From Candidatus Methylumidiphilus alinenensis (lineage in GTDB: Bacteria; Pseudomonadota; Gammaproteobacteria; Methylococcales; Methylococcaceae), in contig QJPH01000360.1 of the NCBI GenBank assembly GCA_003242955.1, forward strand, positions 1 to 64,000: a stretch of 64,000 bases of DNA. Direction: 5' to 3'. The number at the start of each line of letters is the position of its first letter. The first letter of the stretch is position 1. The notes beneath the pieces were generated by a model. The model was given only the letters and a program-made list of their open reading frames with translations, did not search any database and was not told the DNA's origin. Shown piece by piece: positions 15,924 to 25,244 of this stretch. The position numbers and the translations under genes are program-made.

Positions 15924-17020
15924 ATGGCGAGAATGGCGAAACCCTCGCCATACTCTGCTCAGGTTCGTCGCTAGGAGCTTATGTACCTGGCTTGTTGCTT
16001 TGGCGGCAATTTGCGGAAAAGGGCTTTGAAACCGATACATTCCTGTTGGAAAACTATCTTCTGGCGGAAAAGCGAGACAATATCCTCAAGACCAAACTCG
16101 CTTTCCACCGCAATTTTTCCATTGCCCGGATCGCGCAGAAATTGACCGGCGATATTACCCACAGTCTGGATCAAGAAAAAGTATCAAAACTTTTGTCTGC
16201 TTGGCAGCAAAAGCAGCATAAGCGATTCATCGTGATATATGGTTTCTGGATGCCGATTATCGAGCAATATTTGAGCATGGAACCGGGACTGGATATTGCG
16301 GTTGATCTGTGCCATATGGATGCCGTCACCTCGGTTTCCTGGAAACTTTATAACCGAACAAACCCCCGATATCGGCCTATTTGGTTTTTTAGTTGGCAAG
16401 ATAAATCCCTGCCATACCGCCTATCAGTCACTGCCGATGAACCCATTGCCTATGCCAAACGGTCAGGCCGGTTTTTGATCCATGGCGGCGGTTGGGGGCT
16501 GGGCAGTTACCAAGACAAAATCCCCGAGTTGGCCACGCACGGAATCCCGTTGGATGTCACCGTATATGAAAACCAGGATCTCGAAAACCGGCAGCTTGGA
16601 AACCGGTATTTTCTGATCGACCCGGCTTGGAAGGCGTGGGAGCGGGATGAGTCGGGCAAACACCACTTCCCACCTTTTGGCGAAGTGATGGGGGACGATC
16701 CTGTTGTATTTTCCCATAACCCGTCTTGCCCGGAGGTTTACGGGCTGGTCCGGCATAACCAAGCGATTATCAGCAAGCCGGGCGGTGCCACCTTGGTGGA
16801 TTCCTTGTCAGCCGCCACGCCGTTGATACTGTTGGAGCCTTATGGCGAATACGAACAAAAGAACGGCGAATTATGGGAATCCATGGGTTTTGCCATTTCG
16901 TACCAAAAATGGGCAGACACGGGATATTCAACCGAAGTGCTTGAAGATTTGCATGTCAATTTGCTGACTGCGCGTGCGCGAACCATCAATTATGTAGAGG
17001 CATACAGCAATGCAGCCTGA
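15920..17020 (+). CDS. GT-B-type glycosyltransferase-like protein
   Basis: The 366-residue product resembles GT28/GT1-like transferases. A short N-terminal Rossmann opening (ETLAILCSGSSLGAYVPGLL) is seen, and the C-terminal donor-site region reads HNQAIISKPGGATLVDSLSA followed by TPLILLEPYGEYEQKNGELW. The order H-x-x-x-x-x-K-P-G-G-x-T is the nucleotide-sugar binding pattern of this group. It overlaps the ATP-grasp gene by 4 bp and the radical SAM gene by 11 bp. It probably attaches a sugar to the cluster's product; the donor sugar cannot be predicted. Confidence 0.72.
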   Translation: MNGENGETLAILCSGSSLGAYVPGLLLWRQFAEKGFETDTFLLENYLLAEKRDNILKTKLAFHRNFSIARIAQKLTGDITHSLDQEKVSKLLSAWQQKQHKRFIVIYGFWMPIIEQYLSMEPGLDIAVDLCHMDAVTSVSWKLYNRTNPRYRPIWFFSWQDKSLPYRLSVTADEPIAYAKRSGRFLIHGGGWGLGSYQDKIPELATHGIPLDVTVYENQDLENRQLGNRYFLIDPAWKAWERDESGKHHFPPFGEVMGDDPVVFSHNPSCPEVYGLVRHNQAIISKPGGATLVDSLSAATPLILLEPYGEYEQKNGELWESMGFAISYQKWADTGYSTEVLEDLHVNLLTARARTINYVEAYSNAA

Positions 17021-18185
17021 AACCACCGTTAAGATCGACCCGGCAGAATTCGACCGGATGAAGAAAGCCATGGCTAACCAGTCCAAGGCCATCCGTGGAC
17101 GGAAAACCAACCCGGCTTATGCCGCGCCGGCACCGGAAGAAGTCGGCATCCAACTGACCTACCGCTGCAATATCCGTTGCGAGCATTGCTTCCAGTGGAA
17201 TGACCAAGGGTTTTTCCACCACCTCAGCAAGGAAGAACAGCGCGATGAATTGTCCGCCGAGGTTTTTGAAAAAATCCTGTTTGAAACCCGCGAGGCCAAA
17301 TCCAACTTGTATTTGTGGGGCGGCGAGCCGACCGTGCACAAGGAGTGGGATGCGCTGAGCCTGATGCTGGAAAAAGACCCGCGCTGGACCGTCCTCTGCA
17401 CCAATGGCTTGTTGATCGAGCGCAAGCTGGAATCCATCCTGCGCATTTCCGCAAACACGGTGATGCTGGTCAGCGTGGATGGCTTCAAAGAGCAGCACGA
17501 TGCGATCCGTGGCAAGGGTACGTTCGATAAAACCATGCACCACATCAAACTGCTGTTGGAACTGCAAAAAACAGGTGAATTCAAAGGCAAGGTTTCGATG
17601 ACCTTGGTGTTGAGCGACAAGTTCATCCCCAATCTGTACGAATTTGCCGATTACTGCGAAGGCATTGAAGGCATCGATAGCCTATATATCGTCTACCCCT
17701 GGTACATCACGGAGGCTGTCGCCAACCAGATGGATGCCTATTACAAGCAAAACTTCGCCTGGTTAAACCGCCTGCCGTTGCAACCTAAAGCCAGTTGGCA
17801 TTCCTACACATTCCATGTCGCGGAAGAAATGGTTGCCAACCTGCGCGAGCAGATGGCTAGGCTTAACAGCCGGTCTTGGAAAATCCGCTTGCGTTTCCAG
17901 CCGGCACTGGAGGCGGACGAGTTCGAGCATTTCGTTACCGGCACCCAACAGCCTGGTCAGCGCCGGACTCAATGCTTGTCCATTGCCAACCGCATGGACG
18001 TGCTGGCCGACGGTAGCGTCAGCTCCTGCAAGCTGTATCCCGAGTTCAGCGTCGGCAACTTGTACAAGGAAGGCGTCATGGAAATTTGGCAGGGCGAGAA
18101 GTTCCGCCGGGTCAGGGAAATTCTCGCGCAAGGCCTGACGCCAATCTGCTCCAAGTGCGTGTTGCTGTACCTGCATGGCCGTTGA
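17010..18185 (+). CDS. Radical SAM enzyme with SPASM-type C-terminus
   Basis: The 391-residue protein has the radical SAM cluster motif CNIRCEHC, the GGEP-type motif YLWGGEPTVH, CTNGL, and VSVDGFKEQHDAIRGKGTF, all usual core elements. The C-terminal region contains CLSIANRMDVLADGSVSSC, NLYKEGVMEIW and CSKC, a SPASM/twitch-like auxiliary cluster site. Such enzymes modify peptides, carrier-bound substrates or sugars. An agagg ribosome site precedes the ATG. It is placed with glycosyltransferase and ligase genes in the first half of the cluster. The substrate is unknown. Confidence 0.88.
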   Translation: MQPETTVKIDPAEFDRMKKAMANQSKAIRGRKTNPAYAAPAPEEVGIQLTYRCNIRCEHCFQWNDQGFFHHLSKEEQRDELSAEVFEKILFETREAKSNLYLWGGEPTVHKEWDALSLMLEKDPRWTVLCTNGLLIERKLESILRISANTVMLVSVDGFKEQHDAIRGKGTFDKTMHHIKLLLELQKTGEFKGKVSMTLVLSDKFIPNLYEFADYCEGIEGIDSLYIVYPWYITEAVANQMDAYYKQNFAWLNRLPLQPKASWHSYTFHVAEEMVANLREQMARLNSRSWKIRLRFQPALEADEFEHFVTGTQQPGQRRTQCLSIANRMDVLADGSVSSCKLYPEFSVGNLYKEGVMEIWQGEKFRRVREILAQGLTPICSKCVLLYLHGR

Positions 18186-18197
18186 CAGGTTGCATTC

Positions 18198-18794
18198 ATG
18201 TCCCTCAAATATGTGCAAATAGAAACCACCAGCACCTGCAACCAACGTTGCTTTTTCTGCCCTGTTTCCATCGAAAAAAAGGCCAAGGTGCAACTGTCCA
18301 CGGAACGGCTGGATCAAATTATCGACGGGCTGAAACAATATCCGATAGAAAACATCGCCATCAGTGGCTTCACCGAGCCGACCCATGATAAGGACTTGGT
18401 CGGCAAGGTCGCCGCGCTAAGGGTGGCGGGTTTCAAGGTATCGATTTTTACCAACGGTTCAGGCTTGAAGCCTGAGCTGACCGACCAATTGCTGATGCTA
18501 GGCGTCAGTGGCTTTACCCTCAACCTGTCCACACTGAATGAGGACGAGTATCGTGAAACCCGCGGCACCCAGGATCTGCGCCGGGTCATTCCCAATATTG
18601 ACTATCTGATCGCCCAAACGCCGGTCCAGGACAAATCGGTGGAAATCACGATAGCCGTCATCGGAAGGCTTGACGGGCAACATGCAAAAAACCTCAGGGA
18701 AATTGACAGCAAATACGCCGATGCCGGTGTCGTCAATATCCTCATCATTCCGATGGTGGAGTTTGCCGGCAAATCGCCCGCAGTGTTGCGGTGA
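18198..18794 (+). CDS. Core-only radical SAM protein
   Basis: The 198-residue protein shows CNQRCFFC (4Fe-4S cluster), ISGFTEPTH in the GGE position, SIFTNGSGL, and the later strands EITIAVIGR and VVNILIIPMVEF. This covers the six-strand radical SAM half-barrel, but the protein stops without any C-terminal auxiliary domain. The 48 bp that follow are open in another frame (GMVIDYFERQEVSKA), so loss of a C-terminus by frameshift is possible. It follows the SPASM enzyme by 12 bp; the two may act in sequence or as a pair. Confidence 0.8.
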   Translation: MSLKYVQIETTSTCNQRCFFCPVSIEKKAKVQLSTERLDQIIDGLKQYPIENIAISGFTEPTHDKDLVGKVAALRVAGFKVSIFTNGSGLKPELTDQLLMLGVSGFTLNLSTLNEDEYRETRGTQDLRRVIPNIDYLIAQTPVQDKSVEITIAVIGRLDGQHAKNLREIDSKYADAGVVNILIIPMVEFAGKSPAVLR

Positions 18795-18842
18795 TGTCGG
18801 GATGGTCATTGATTATTTTGAGCGTCAGGAAGTGAGCAAGGC

Positions 18843-20921
18843 ATGATAATGCCCAAGCGAGGAAAATTTCGGTCGGGCTTGCTTCACCTGTCTAGCGGTG
18901 TACTGGCCGGAACCGTGCTAGGGCCTCCGGCGGCACTATTGGTGGCGGTCAATTTCCTGAGCGTCCCTAGCACTGGCAAAGGGGTGTTGACGAATCTGTT
19001 TGGTCCCAATGACAATCCGTTTTCCAAGCCAAAAACTGTATTTGGAGTGGATGAAAGCCTGTTTTTGACACCTCAAACCGTGCTGGAAGGTGAACTGGTC
19101 GATTCCGCACCTGAGTTGAACCCGCAGCCAGACGCGATTCTGTTGCGCTTCCTGCGGGCGTTGGAAACCCCCCGTCAAAAAAGCTTGCGCCGCAAGGCCT
19201 GCACCTACTCGGCGGTTTCGTCCACGCTGAATTTCATCTCGCCGATGTCCATCGGCTTGATTTTAGTCACGGTGATATTTGGCGGACTGCCCCTGCTCGC
19301 CCACCTCGGAATTCGCAATGTTTACACCCAGATCGGAGTGTTAAGCGGGATGTTGCTAGGCTCGGCGGCAACCGAGGCAACGTTACGCTATCGCGGTATC
19401 ACCGCTTGGCAAGATTACGCCACCGCGATTGAGCATAGCTTGCGGGTTGACGCTTACAACCATGTCCAGCATTTGGACGTGGCCGAGTTAGAAAAACACA
19501 GCAGCGGCGAATTGGTCAACCTGATCCATTACGACCCGACCAAGATCCGGCTTTTTTTAGAGAGTGTGCCGCACCAAACGATTGATCGGCTTGTGACATT
19601 ATCCTTGGGTGGCCTGTTCCTACTGGCGTTCGAGCCGGTGGCCTTGGTGCCGCTGCTGGTGTCGCTGCTGATGCCGTTTTTATTGTTCCGCCATTTCGGC
19701 AAAAAACTGACGGCCCAAAGCCAGTCTGTGGGGGTGTCCGAAAACGATGTCAGCAAACAGGTGCTGAATAGCCTGGCGGGCATGGTCACGATCAAAAGCC
19801 TGGCCACGGAAAGCTATGAGGAATCACGTCTGGCCGCTTTCAGCAACACCTTGCGCGAGCGCAAGATCAAGAGCTTCTCATCCTTCGCGCTGAACATCGA
19901 AGCCAACCAGTTTGTGTTTTACGTCGGCAGCCTGTTGCCGGTGATCGCCAGCGGCGTCATGGTGCTGATGGGCACGGTGTCGCTGACCGCCTTCATGCTA
20001 TTGAGCTTTATCCTGCCGAAATTGATCCAAGTCACGATGGCGCTGGGGCGGGATTACAACTTGTACCGGGATGCGGAAGCGGCCGCCTGCCAGATCCATG
20101 GCCTGTTGAGCCAGCAGCCGGTCATCCTGGCCGGCGAGTATGAACTGTCGCCGAAAGAGCAGCGCGGGCAGATCGAATTTGCAAATGTTTCCTTCGGCTA
20201 TGCGGACGATGCGCTGGTTCTGCGGAATATCAACTTGCAGATAGGCTCGGGCAAGACCATCGCCTTTGTCGGCTCGACCGGTTCCGGCAAAACGACCCTC
20301 ATCAAATTATTGCTGCGCTTCTATGATGCCCAGGTCGGCAGCGTCCGTTTGGGCGGCGTGGATCTGCGCGAGGCCGACACGCGCAGTTTGCGCAATGCCA
20401 TCGGCATCGTCAGCCAGGATGTCTACCTGTTTCCAGGCACCGTTTACGACAACATCCGCTATGGCAACCCCGGCAGCACCGAGGAGGATGTCTTTCGTGC
20501 CGCCCGCTCGGCGGAGGCCACCGAGTTTATCGAACGCCTGCCCGATGGTTTCCACACGCTGGTCGGCGAACGCGGGCAAAAGCTCTCCGGCGGGCAGCGG
20601 CAGCGCATCGCCATCGCCCGCGCCATTCTCAAAGACCCGCCCATCCTGGTATTGGACGAAGCCACCTCGGCGGTGGACAACGAAACCGAGGCGGCAATCC
20701 AGCGCTCCATCATCCGGCTGGCCCACAACCGCATCACGATCATGATCGCCCACCGCTTATCGACGGTGCGCCATGCAGACTGCATCCACGTCATGAAACA
20801 CGGGGAAATCATCGAATCAGGAACCCATGAGGAACTGGTTCAATTAAAGGGCTATTACCATTCCCTGTGGCGTTTGCAAACCGGGGAAATTCTATTTTCT
20901 GATAACGGACTAGAATCATAA
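18843..20921 (+). CDS. ABC exporter (fused membrane and ATPase domains)
   Basis: The 692-residue protein has an unusual ~115-residue N-terminal extension with an early hydrophobic segment, then an exporter membrane domain (about 120-420) and a complete nucleotide-binding domain. Visible motifs are Walker A GSTGSGKTT, Q-loop VSQDVYLFPG, signature LSGGQRQRIAIARA, Walker B ILVLDEATSAVD and the H-loop MIAHRLSTVRHADC. It is a half-transporter that would dimerise. It is the only transporter in the cluster, so it is the likely exporter of the product or a flippase for a lipid-linked form. An aggaagtgag site precedes the ATG. Confidence 0.92.
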   Translation: MIMPKRGKFRSGLLHLSSGVLAGTVLGPPAALLVAVNFLSVPSTGKGVLTNLFGPNDNPFSKPKTVFGVDESLFLTPQTVLEGELVDSAPELNPQPDAILLRFLRALETPRQKSLRRKACTYSAVSSTLNFISPMSIGLILVTVIFGGLPLLAHLGIRNVYTQIGVLSGMLLGSAATEATLRYRGITAWQDYATAIEHSLRVDAYNHVQHLDVAELEKHSSGELVNLIHYDPTKIRLFLESVPHQTIDRLVTLSLGGLFLLAFEPVALVPLLVSLLMPFLLFRHFGKKLTAQSQSVGVSENDVSKQVLNSLAGMVTIKSLATESYEESRLAAFSNTLRERKIKSFSSFALNIEANQFVFYVGSLLPVIASGVMVLMGTVSLTAFMLLSFILPKLIQVTMALGRDYNLYRDAEAAACQIHGLLSQQPVILAGEYELSPKEQRGQIEFANVSFGYADDALVLRNINLQIGSGKTIAFVGSTGSGKTTLIKLLLRFYDAQVGSVRLGGVDLREADTRSLRNAIGIVSQDVYLFPGTVYDNIRYGNPGSTEEDVFRAARSAEATEFIERLPDGFHTLVGERGQKLSGGQRQRIAIARAILKDPPILVLDEATSAVDNETEAAIQRSIIRLAHNRITIMIAHRLSTVRHADCIHVMKHGEIIESGTHEELVQLKGYYHSLWRLQTGEILFSDNGLES

Positions 20922-20922
20922 T

Positions 20923-21786
20923 ATGCGTTTTTCCCTTATCATGGCAACCCGTGGCCGGGTTGAAGAAGTCGGACGCTTCCTGCAATCATTGTCCGGGCAG
21001 GATCACCAGGCTATTGAGTTAATCGTGGTTGACCAAAATGCTGACGACCGCTTGGTGGAATTGATCAATGCCCATAGGCAACACTTTCCCATTAGGCATA
21101 TCAGGAGGGCAAAGCCTGGGGCGTCCCGCTCTCGTAATGAGGGGCTTTCCCATGTAAACGGCGATATTGTCGGTTTTCCTGATGACGATTGCGTGTACCC
21201 CCCAGGTTTTTTGGGCAAGGTGGCCCATTTTTTCCAGTCTGAAAAATGGGATGGGCTGAGTGTGCGCATCCTCGACCTTGACCGGGACGAGGATGCGTTC
21301 GGTTTCAGTGAACCGTCATCGGGTTCAATCGACTATTCCAATGCCTGGGGGGTCGGCATCACACCGGCTTTATTTTTCCGGCGGTCTGTCGCGGAGCGGG
21401 TTGCCTTTGATGAAGCCATAGGGCCTGGGTCGGGCCAAAAATGGGGGGGTGGCGAAGACACGGATTACCTGTTGAGTTGCCTGGACAGCGGGGCCAGCCA
21501 TTATTACGAGCGCGGCCTGTTTGTCAGGCACCCCGCGCCCAGCAGGATTTACTCCGTAGTCCAGTTGATGCGCCGGGAATATAGCTATGGGCGTGGCTTT
21601 GCCTTCCTGATGGTTAAGCGGGCTATTCCATGGCCTCTGGCGAGAATGCAACTGCATTCGCCTTTTGCCCTGGCGGCTAATAATTTACTTGCCGGAAATT
21701 TGCGCAATGCCCTTGTTTTTCTTGCAATGGGTTTGGGCAGAGCAGTCGGATACTGGAAGTCAGTCTCCCAGAAACACACACGTTGA
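20923..21786 (+). CDS. Family 2 glycosyltransferase (first of two paralogues)
   Basis: The 287-residue product opens with RFSLIMATRGRVEEVGRFLQ, then VVDQNADD, ASRSRNEGL and GFPDDDCVYPP, the Asp-rich metal and nucleotide-sugar site of GT-A enzymes. The acceptor side includes WGGGEDTDYLLSCLDSG. A hydrophobic C-terminal region (LAANNLLAGNLRNALVFLAM) may touch the membrane. Only 1 bp separates it from the ABC exporter. It is clearly paralogous to 25503-26384 (same opening, same PDDDC and GEDTD motifs). Confidence 0.88.
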   Translation: MRFSLIMATRGRVEEVGRFLQSLSGQDHQAIELIVVDQNADDRLVELINAHRQHFPIRHIRRAKPGASRSRNEGLSHVNGDIVGFPDDDCVYPPGFLGKVAHFFQSEKWDGLSVRILDLDRDEDAFGFSEPSSGSIDYSNAWGVGITPALFFRRSVAERVAFDEAIGPGSGQKWGGGEDTDYLLSCLDSGASHYYERGLFVRHPAPSRIYSVVQLMRREYSYGRGFAFLMVKRAIPWPLARMQLHSPFALAANNLLAGNLRNALVFLAMGLGRAVGYWKSVSQKHTR

Positions 21787-21813
21787 CATTCAGAAATCCG
21801 TGCATAAATAACT

Positions 21814-22608
21814 ATGTCAAACCTCATTAAAACTCCATGGCTGGCGCAAGACCAACCGGCCGGACACGTCGATGCAGTGATTAGCTTGGGCAGCTTCTGC
21901 CATGTCGGTGGGATGCTCTGGATATATGATATTAAAGACACCAACTCGCCCTTTGACAACTTTGGCATCAGGACGTGGCATTCCATTATACCTATTTTGA
22001 GAAACCGTTTTGCCGATTATTGGCGGTTGGAAGACATGGTCATAGGCGAAGCGATTGAAGATGCTTCAGGTCCCAACAACGCCAAACGCATGACGCTGAA
22101 GACCTATTGCACCCGCTACAACTTGGAGAATAAACATCATTTTCCCTTGGAAGAAAATAGCCTGGAAGAGCTAAAAGGCTATTCCAAATTCCGCCAAAAA
22201 CTGTCCCTGCAGGAACACGTTTTCTTAAAAGAATGCGAGCGCTACGGCAATATACGTTTTGTCTGCAAGGCCATGAGTGAGCCGGAACTGGAAGATACCG
22301 AAGTCACGGAAGAACATATTTTGCAACTGTTGGAGATACTCGGCGAATTGCGGCAAGGCAAGGCGTTTTCCTTGGCGCTGGCGGTGCCTGCCAAACGCTA
22401 TGACGGCATCAAAAAATGGGCGGTTGAAAATCAAATCCAAAATCTGCACGTCGCTTGCTGGCAGACAGTATGGAATAATGAAAAAGGCGAAGAATGGGAC
22501 GATTTGCTGCGCGGCGTCACGGTACCCGAAAACCGCTACGAACGCCTTTGGAATGAAATCATCGGCGATACCTCTTTCGATCTAGCCAGCTTCAATACGA
22601 CTTATTGA
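21814..22608 (+). CDS. DUF1796 (putative papain-like cysteine peptidase) protein
   Basis: The 264-residue protein has the DUF1796 opening: VISLGSFCHVGGML with the candidate nucleophile Cys at about residue 30, followed by NSPFDNFGI, which matches the family's SLGxxC ... FDW pattern. A candidate histidine appears further on (NLHVACWQTVW). Most characterised members are uncharacterised proteins linked to capsule or glycan loci, so peptidase activity is unproven. In a biosynthetic cluster it could be a transacylase or amidase. It lies between a glycosyltransferase and an oxidoreductase. Confidence 0.75.
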   Translation: MSNLIKTPWLAQDQPAGHVDAVISLGSFCHVGGMLWIYDIKDTNSPFDNFGIRTWHSIIPILRNRFADYWRLEDMVIGEAIEDASGPNNAKRMTLKTYCTRYNLENKHHFPLEENSLEELKGYSKFRQKLSLQEHVFLKECERYGNIRFVCKAMSEPELEDTEVTEEHILQLLEILGELRQGKAFSLALAVPAKRYDGIKKWAVENQIQNLHVACWQTVWNNEKGEEWDDLLRGVTVPENRYERLWNEIIGDTSFDLASFNTTY

Positions 22609-22617
22609 AAAATCCCG

Positions 22618-23769
22618 ATGCTTAATACCCCCGATACGATTGCCATTGTGGGTGCCGGAGCCGGTGGGCTGGCATGCGCTATTTCGGCTGCTTCCGCAGG
22701 AGCAAGGGTTTTCTTGGTGGAGAAGACAGCCCGTCTAGGCGGCACGGTGACGCATAGCCTGATCCATACGCTTGGGGGTTTGTATGATGATTCAGGCGAA
22801 TATATCAATGCTGGACTGCCTATGGAATTGGCTGAATTGCTGCTACGCGCCGATACCCATACACGCAAGCGCACTATGGGCAAAGTCTGGACCTTGAGCG
22901 CCGACCCGGCAGTATACGAACAGGTGGTTGAACGCTGGGTGGCTGGCCTACCGAATATCACCGTTTTGCGCGACACCTATCCCATCCAAGTCCACACCGA
23001 GGGCCGCCGGGTCAAGCAACTGCAAGTGCTCGGCGAGAGTGGAAAGCGGCGGCTTCCCGTTGACGCGCTGGTCGATGCGACAGGGACGGCAGAAGCGGTG
23101 CGCCTGCTTGAAGACTGCGAGATGATGCCCGGCGATGCGTTGGCCGGCTTGATTTTCCAGATTCGAGGCACCGAGGAGGATGCCGTGAAATTCCCTAAAA
23201 ATATCGGCATCCGGCGCATGGCGCAAGCCGCCGTCGAGGCAGGTGATTTGCCGCAACTATTCGCAGGGGCCTGGTTTGACAGCGGCGTGTATGCCGACGA
23301 AGTCTATGCCAAGCTCAATATTCCAAGCGATGGCTATGACCGCAGCAGGGCAGGGGATTATCGAGAAATCCTGGCAAGATTCATCAAGCAGTTGCCGGGT
23401 TTTGCCGAGGCCCATATTCCGCAAGTGGGATGCTTAGGGATTCGTGATGGCGGCAGAATCAAGGGCGAGTATTGCCTGAGCCTTGAAGACATAAAAAGCG
23501 GGCGCGAATTCGCCGATTCCGTGGGACGCTGCGCCTGGCCGGTGGAGTATTGGGAACCTAGGGTAGGCGTCAGGCTCGATTATCTACCACCCGGTCATAC
23601 CTATCAGATACCGTTACGTTCATTAAAAGTCGCGGGCATGGAAAACCTGTGGGTGGCTGGTAAATGCCTGTCAGCGGAAAAATTGGCACAAGCCTCTGCC
23701 CGTGTGGTTGGCACCTGTTGGGCAATGGGTGACGCCTTGGGCAAAGCAATCATCAGACAAAATAACTGA
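22618..23769 (+). CDS. FAD-dependent oxidoreductase
   Basis: The 383-residue protein begins with a dinucleotide-binding fold (IAIVGAGAGGLACAISAASA, then the acidic end of strand 2, VFLVEKTARLGGTVTH). A distal DATGTAEAVRLL ATG-type motif and C-terminal LWVAGKCLSAEKLAQASARV (FAD ribityl contact) follow. This is the FAD_oxidored/fumarate-reductase-like layout. It probably oxidises or dehydrogenates a carrier-bound intermediate or the released product. It starts 10 bp after the DUF1796 gene and ends 2 bp before the AMP-ligase. Confidence 0.87.
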   Translation: MLNTPDTIAIVGAGAGGLACAISAASAGARVFLVEKTARLGGTVTHSLIHTLGGLYDDSGEYINAGLPMELAELLLRADTHTRKRTMGKVWTLSADPAVYEQVVERWVAGLPNITVLRDTYPIQVHTEGRRVKQLQVLGESGKRRLPVDALVDATGTAEAVRLLEDCEMMPGDALAGLIFQIRGTEEDAVKFPKNIGIRRMAQAAVEAGDLPQLFAGAWFDSGVYADEVYAKLNIPSDGYDRSRAGDYREILARFIKQLPGFAEAHIPQVGCLGIRDGGRIKGEYCLSLEDIKSGREFADSVGRCAWPVEYWEPRVGVRLDYLPPGHTYQIPLRSLKVAGMENLWVAGKCLSAEKLAQASARVVGTCWAMGDALGKAIIRQNN

Positions 23770-23771
23770 GC

Positions 23772-25244
23772 ATGAACCTACTCGACCTGTTTTTAGCAAC
23801 CGCCGTGCAGCAACCCGGCCATCCGTTGATTATCACAGCTAGGGATGAATATACCTATGGCGATTTTAAATTATTAGTCGATGGGCTGATCGGGAAACTT
23901 AAAGCGCAGGGTGTCAAGCCGGGCGATTGCATCGGCTTGCACTATCCCAACAGCCCGGAATACATCGGCCTGGTTTATGCGATATGGGGTTGTGGCGCTT
24001 GCGTCACGCCTATTCCGGTGGAATTGAACCCGCAGGAAAAGCGGCAGATTTTCCAGCATATTGCCATTGACGCGCTGCTTTCCAAAACCAATATCATCGC
24101 CGATGTCGCAGCGGTGCAAACTGGCGAAGATATTATTATTTCAGAACAAACAGCCTTTGCCCGCTGTATAAAATACCTAGAGAAACCCGCTGGCTTCACC
24201 CGGCTCAATCCCGCTTTTGTGCGCTTCACATCGGGCACGACGGGGACATCCAAAGGGGTAGTGCTGTCGCACGAAACGGTTTACGAACGCATCCAAGCCG
24301 CCAACGATGGCTTGCACCTCGATTCTAGCGACAGGATCGTCTGGTTATTATCCATGGCCTACCATTTTACCGTGTCGATAGTTGCCTACCTGACTTATGG
24401 ATGCACGATACTGCTCGCCCCGAATGCCTTCGGCTCCACCATCATCCAACTCGCCGCGAAGCACAAGGCGACCCTGACCTATGCGGCACCGCTGCATTAC
24501 AACTTGATGGCGCAAGACCAGGGTAGCCAAGCATTGCCTGATTTGCGTCTGGCCATTGTCACCACCGCCGCACTCGACCCCGCCGTGGCCGAGGCGTTTT
24601 ACCAGCGCTTCCAAATACCCTTGAATGAAACCTACGGCATCATCGAGGTGGGCCTGCCCTGCATGAACCTGGACAAGCCCCGCGAGAAACGCGGGTCTGT
24701 GGGCAAGCTGCTGCCCGCCTATGAAGCCCGCCTGCACACTATCGACCAAGCTGCCGGTTTGGGCGAAATCCAGTTGCGCGGCAAGGGCCTGATCGATGCT
24801 TATTACGAGCCTTGGCAAGAACGCCACGATATTCTGCAAAAGAACGGGGGCTGGTTTGCCACTGGCGATCTAGGCGAGATTGATGAAGAGGCCTATCTCC
24901 ATATTCGTGGTCGATCAAAAGAAGTCATTAGCGTGGGCGGCATGAAATTTTTTCCGCAAACGGTGGAAGCCGTGCTGGAATCCCACCCCGCCATCCAGGA
25001 GGCCTGTGTGTTTCGCTACCCCGATGAACGCTTGGGCGAGATTCCCCATGCCCATGTCGTGAAAACCCCAGGAATAGATGAATTGCCGTCCCCAAAGGAC
25101 ATCACGGCTTTTTGTGCCGAGCATTTGGCCGAACACAAGATACCGGCACAGATCACCTTTGTTGACCGCTTACTGAGAACGGCAAGCGGAAAATTAATTC
25201 GCAATGCATCCCAACTGCAAGCCCTAGGAAACATGAACGCATGA
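23772..25244 (+). CDS. Acyl-AMP ligase (class I adenylate-forming)
   Basis: The 490-residue enzyme shows the P-loop FTSGTTGTSKGVVLSH, NETYGIIEVG, the hinge region WFATGDLGEIDEEAYLHIRG and the C-terminal catalytic lysine segment RTASGKLIRN. It activates a carboxylic acid as adenylate and transfers it to phosphopantetheine. Its stop overlaps the start of the ACP gene at 25241 by 4 bp, which strongly suggests it loads that carrier with the starter acyl group. The acid (fatty or aromatic) cannot be read from the sequence. Confidence 0.92.
   Translation: MNLLDLFLATAVQQPGHPLIITARDEYTYGDFKLLVDGLIGKLKAQGVKPGDCIGLHYPNSPEYIGLVYAIWGCGACVTPIPVELNPQEKRQIFQHIAIDALLSKTNIIADVAAVQTGEDIIISEQTAFARCIKYLEKPAGFTRLNPAFVRFTSGTTGTSKGVVLSHETVYERIQAANDGLHLDSSDRIVWLLSMAYHFTVSIVAYLTYGCTILLAPNAFGSTIIQLAAKHKATLTYAAPLHYNLMAQDQGSQALPDLRLAIVTTAALDPAVAEAFYQRFQIPLNETYGIIEVGLPCMNLDKPREKRGSVGKLLPAYEARLHTIDQAAGLGEIQLRGKGLIDAYYEPWQERHDILQKNGGWFATGDLGEIDEEAYLHIRGRSKEVISVGGMKFFPQTVEAVLESHPAIQEACVFRYPDERLGEIPHAHVVKTPGIDELPSPKDITAFCAEHLAEHKIPAQITFVDRLLRTASGKLIRNASQLQALGNMNA

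Noticed and set aside
17224-17632. Long antisense frames in the radical SAM gene
   Set aside because: They are shadow frames in GC-rich coding sequence with low-complexity composition.
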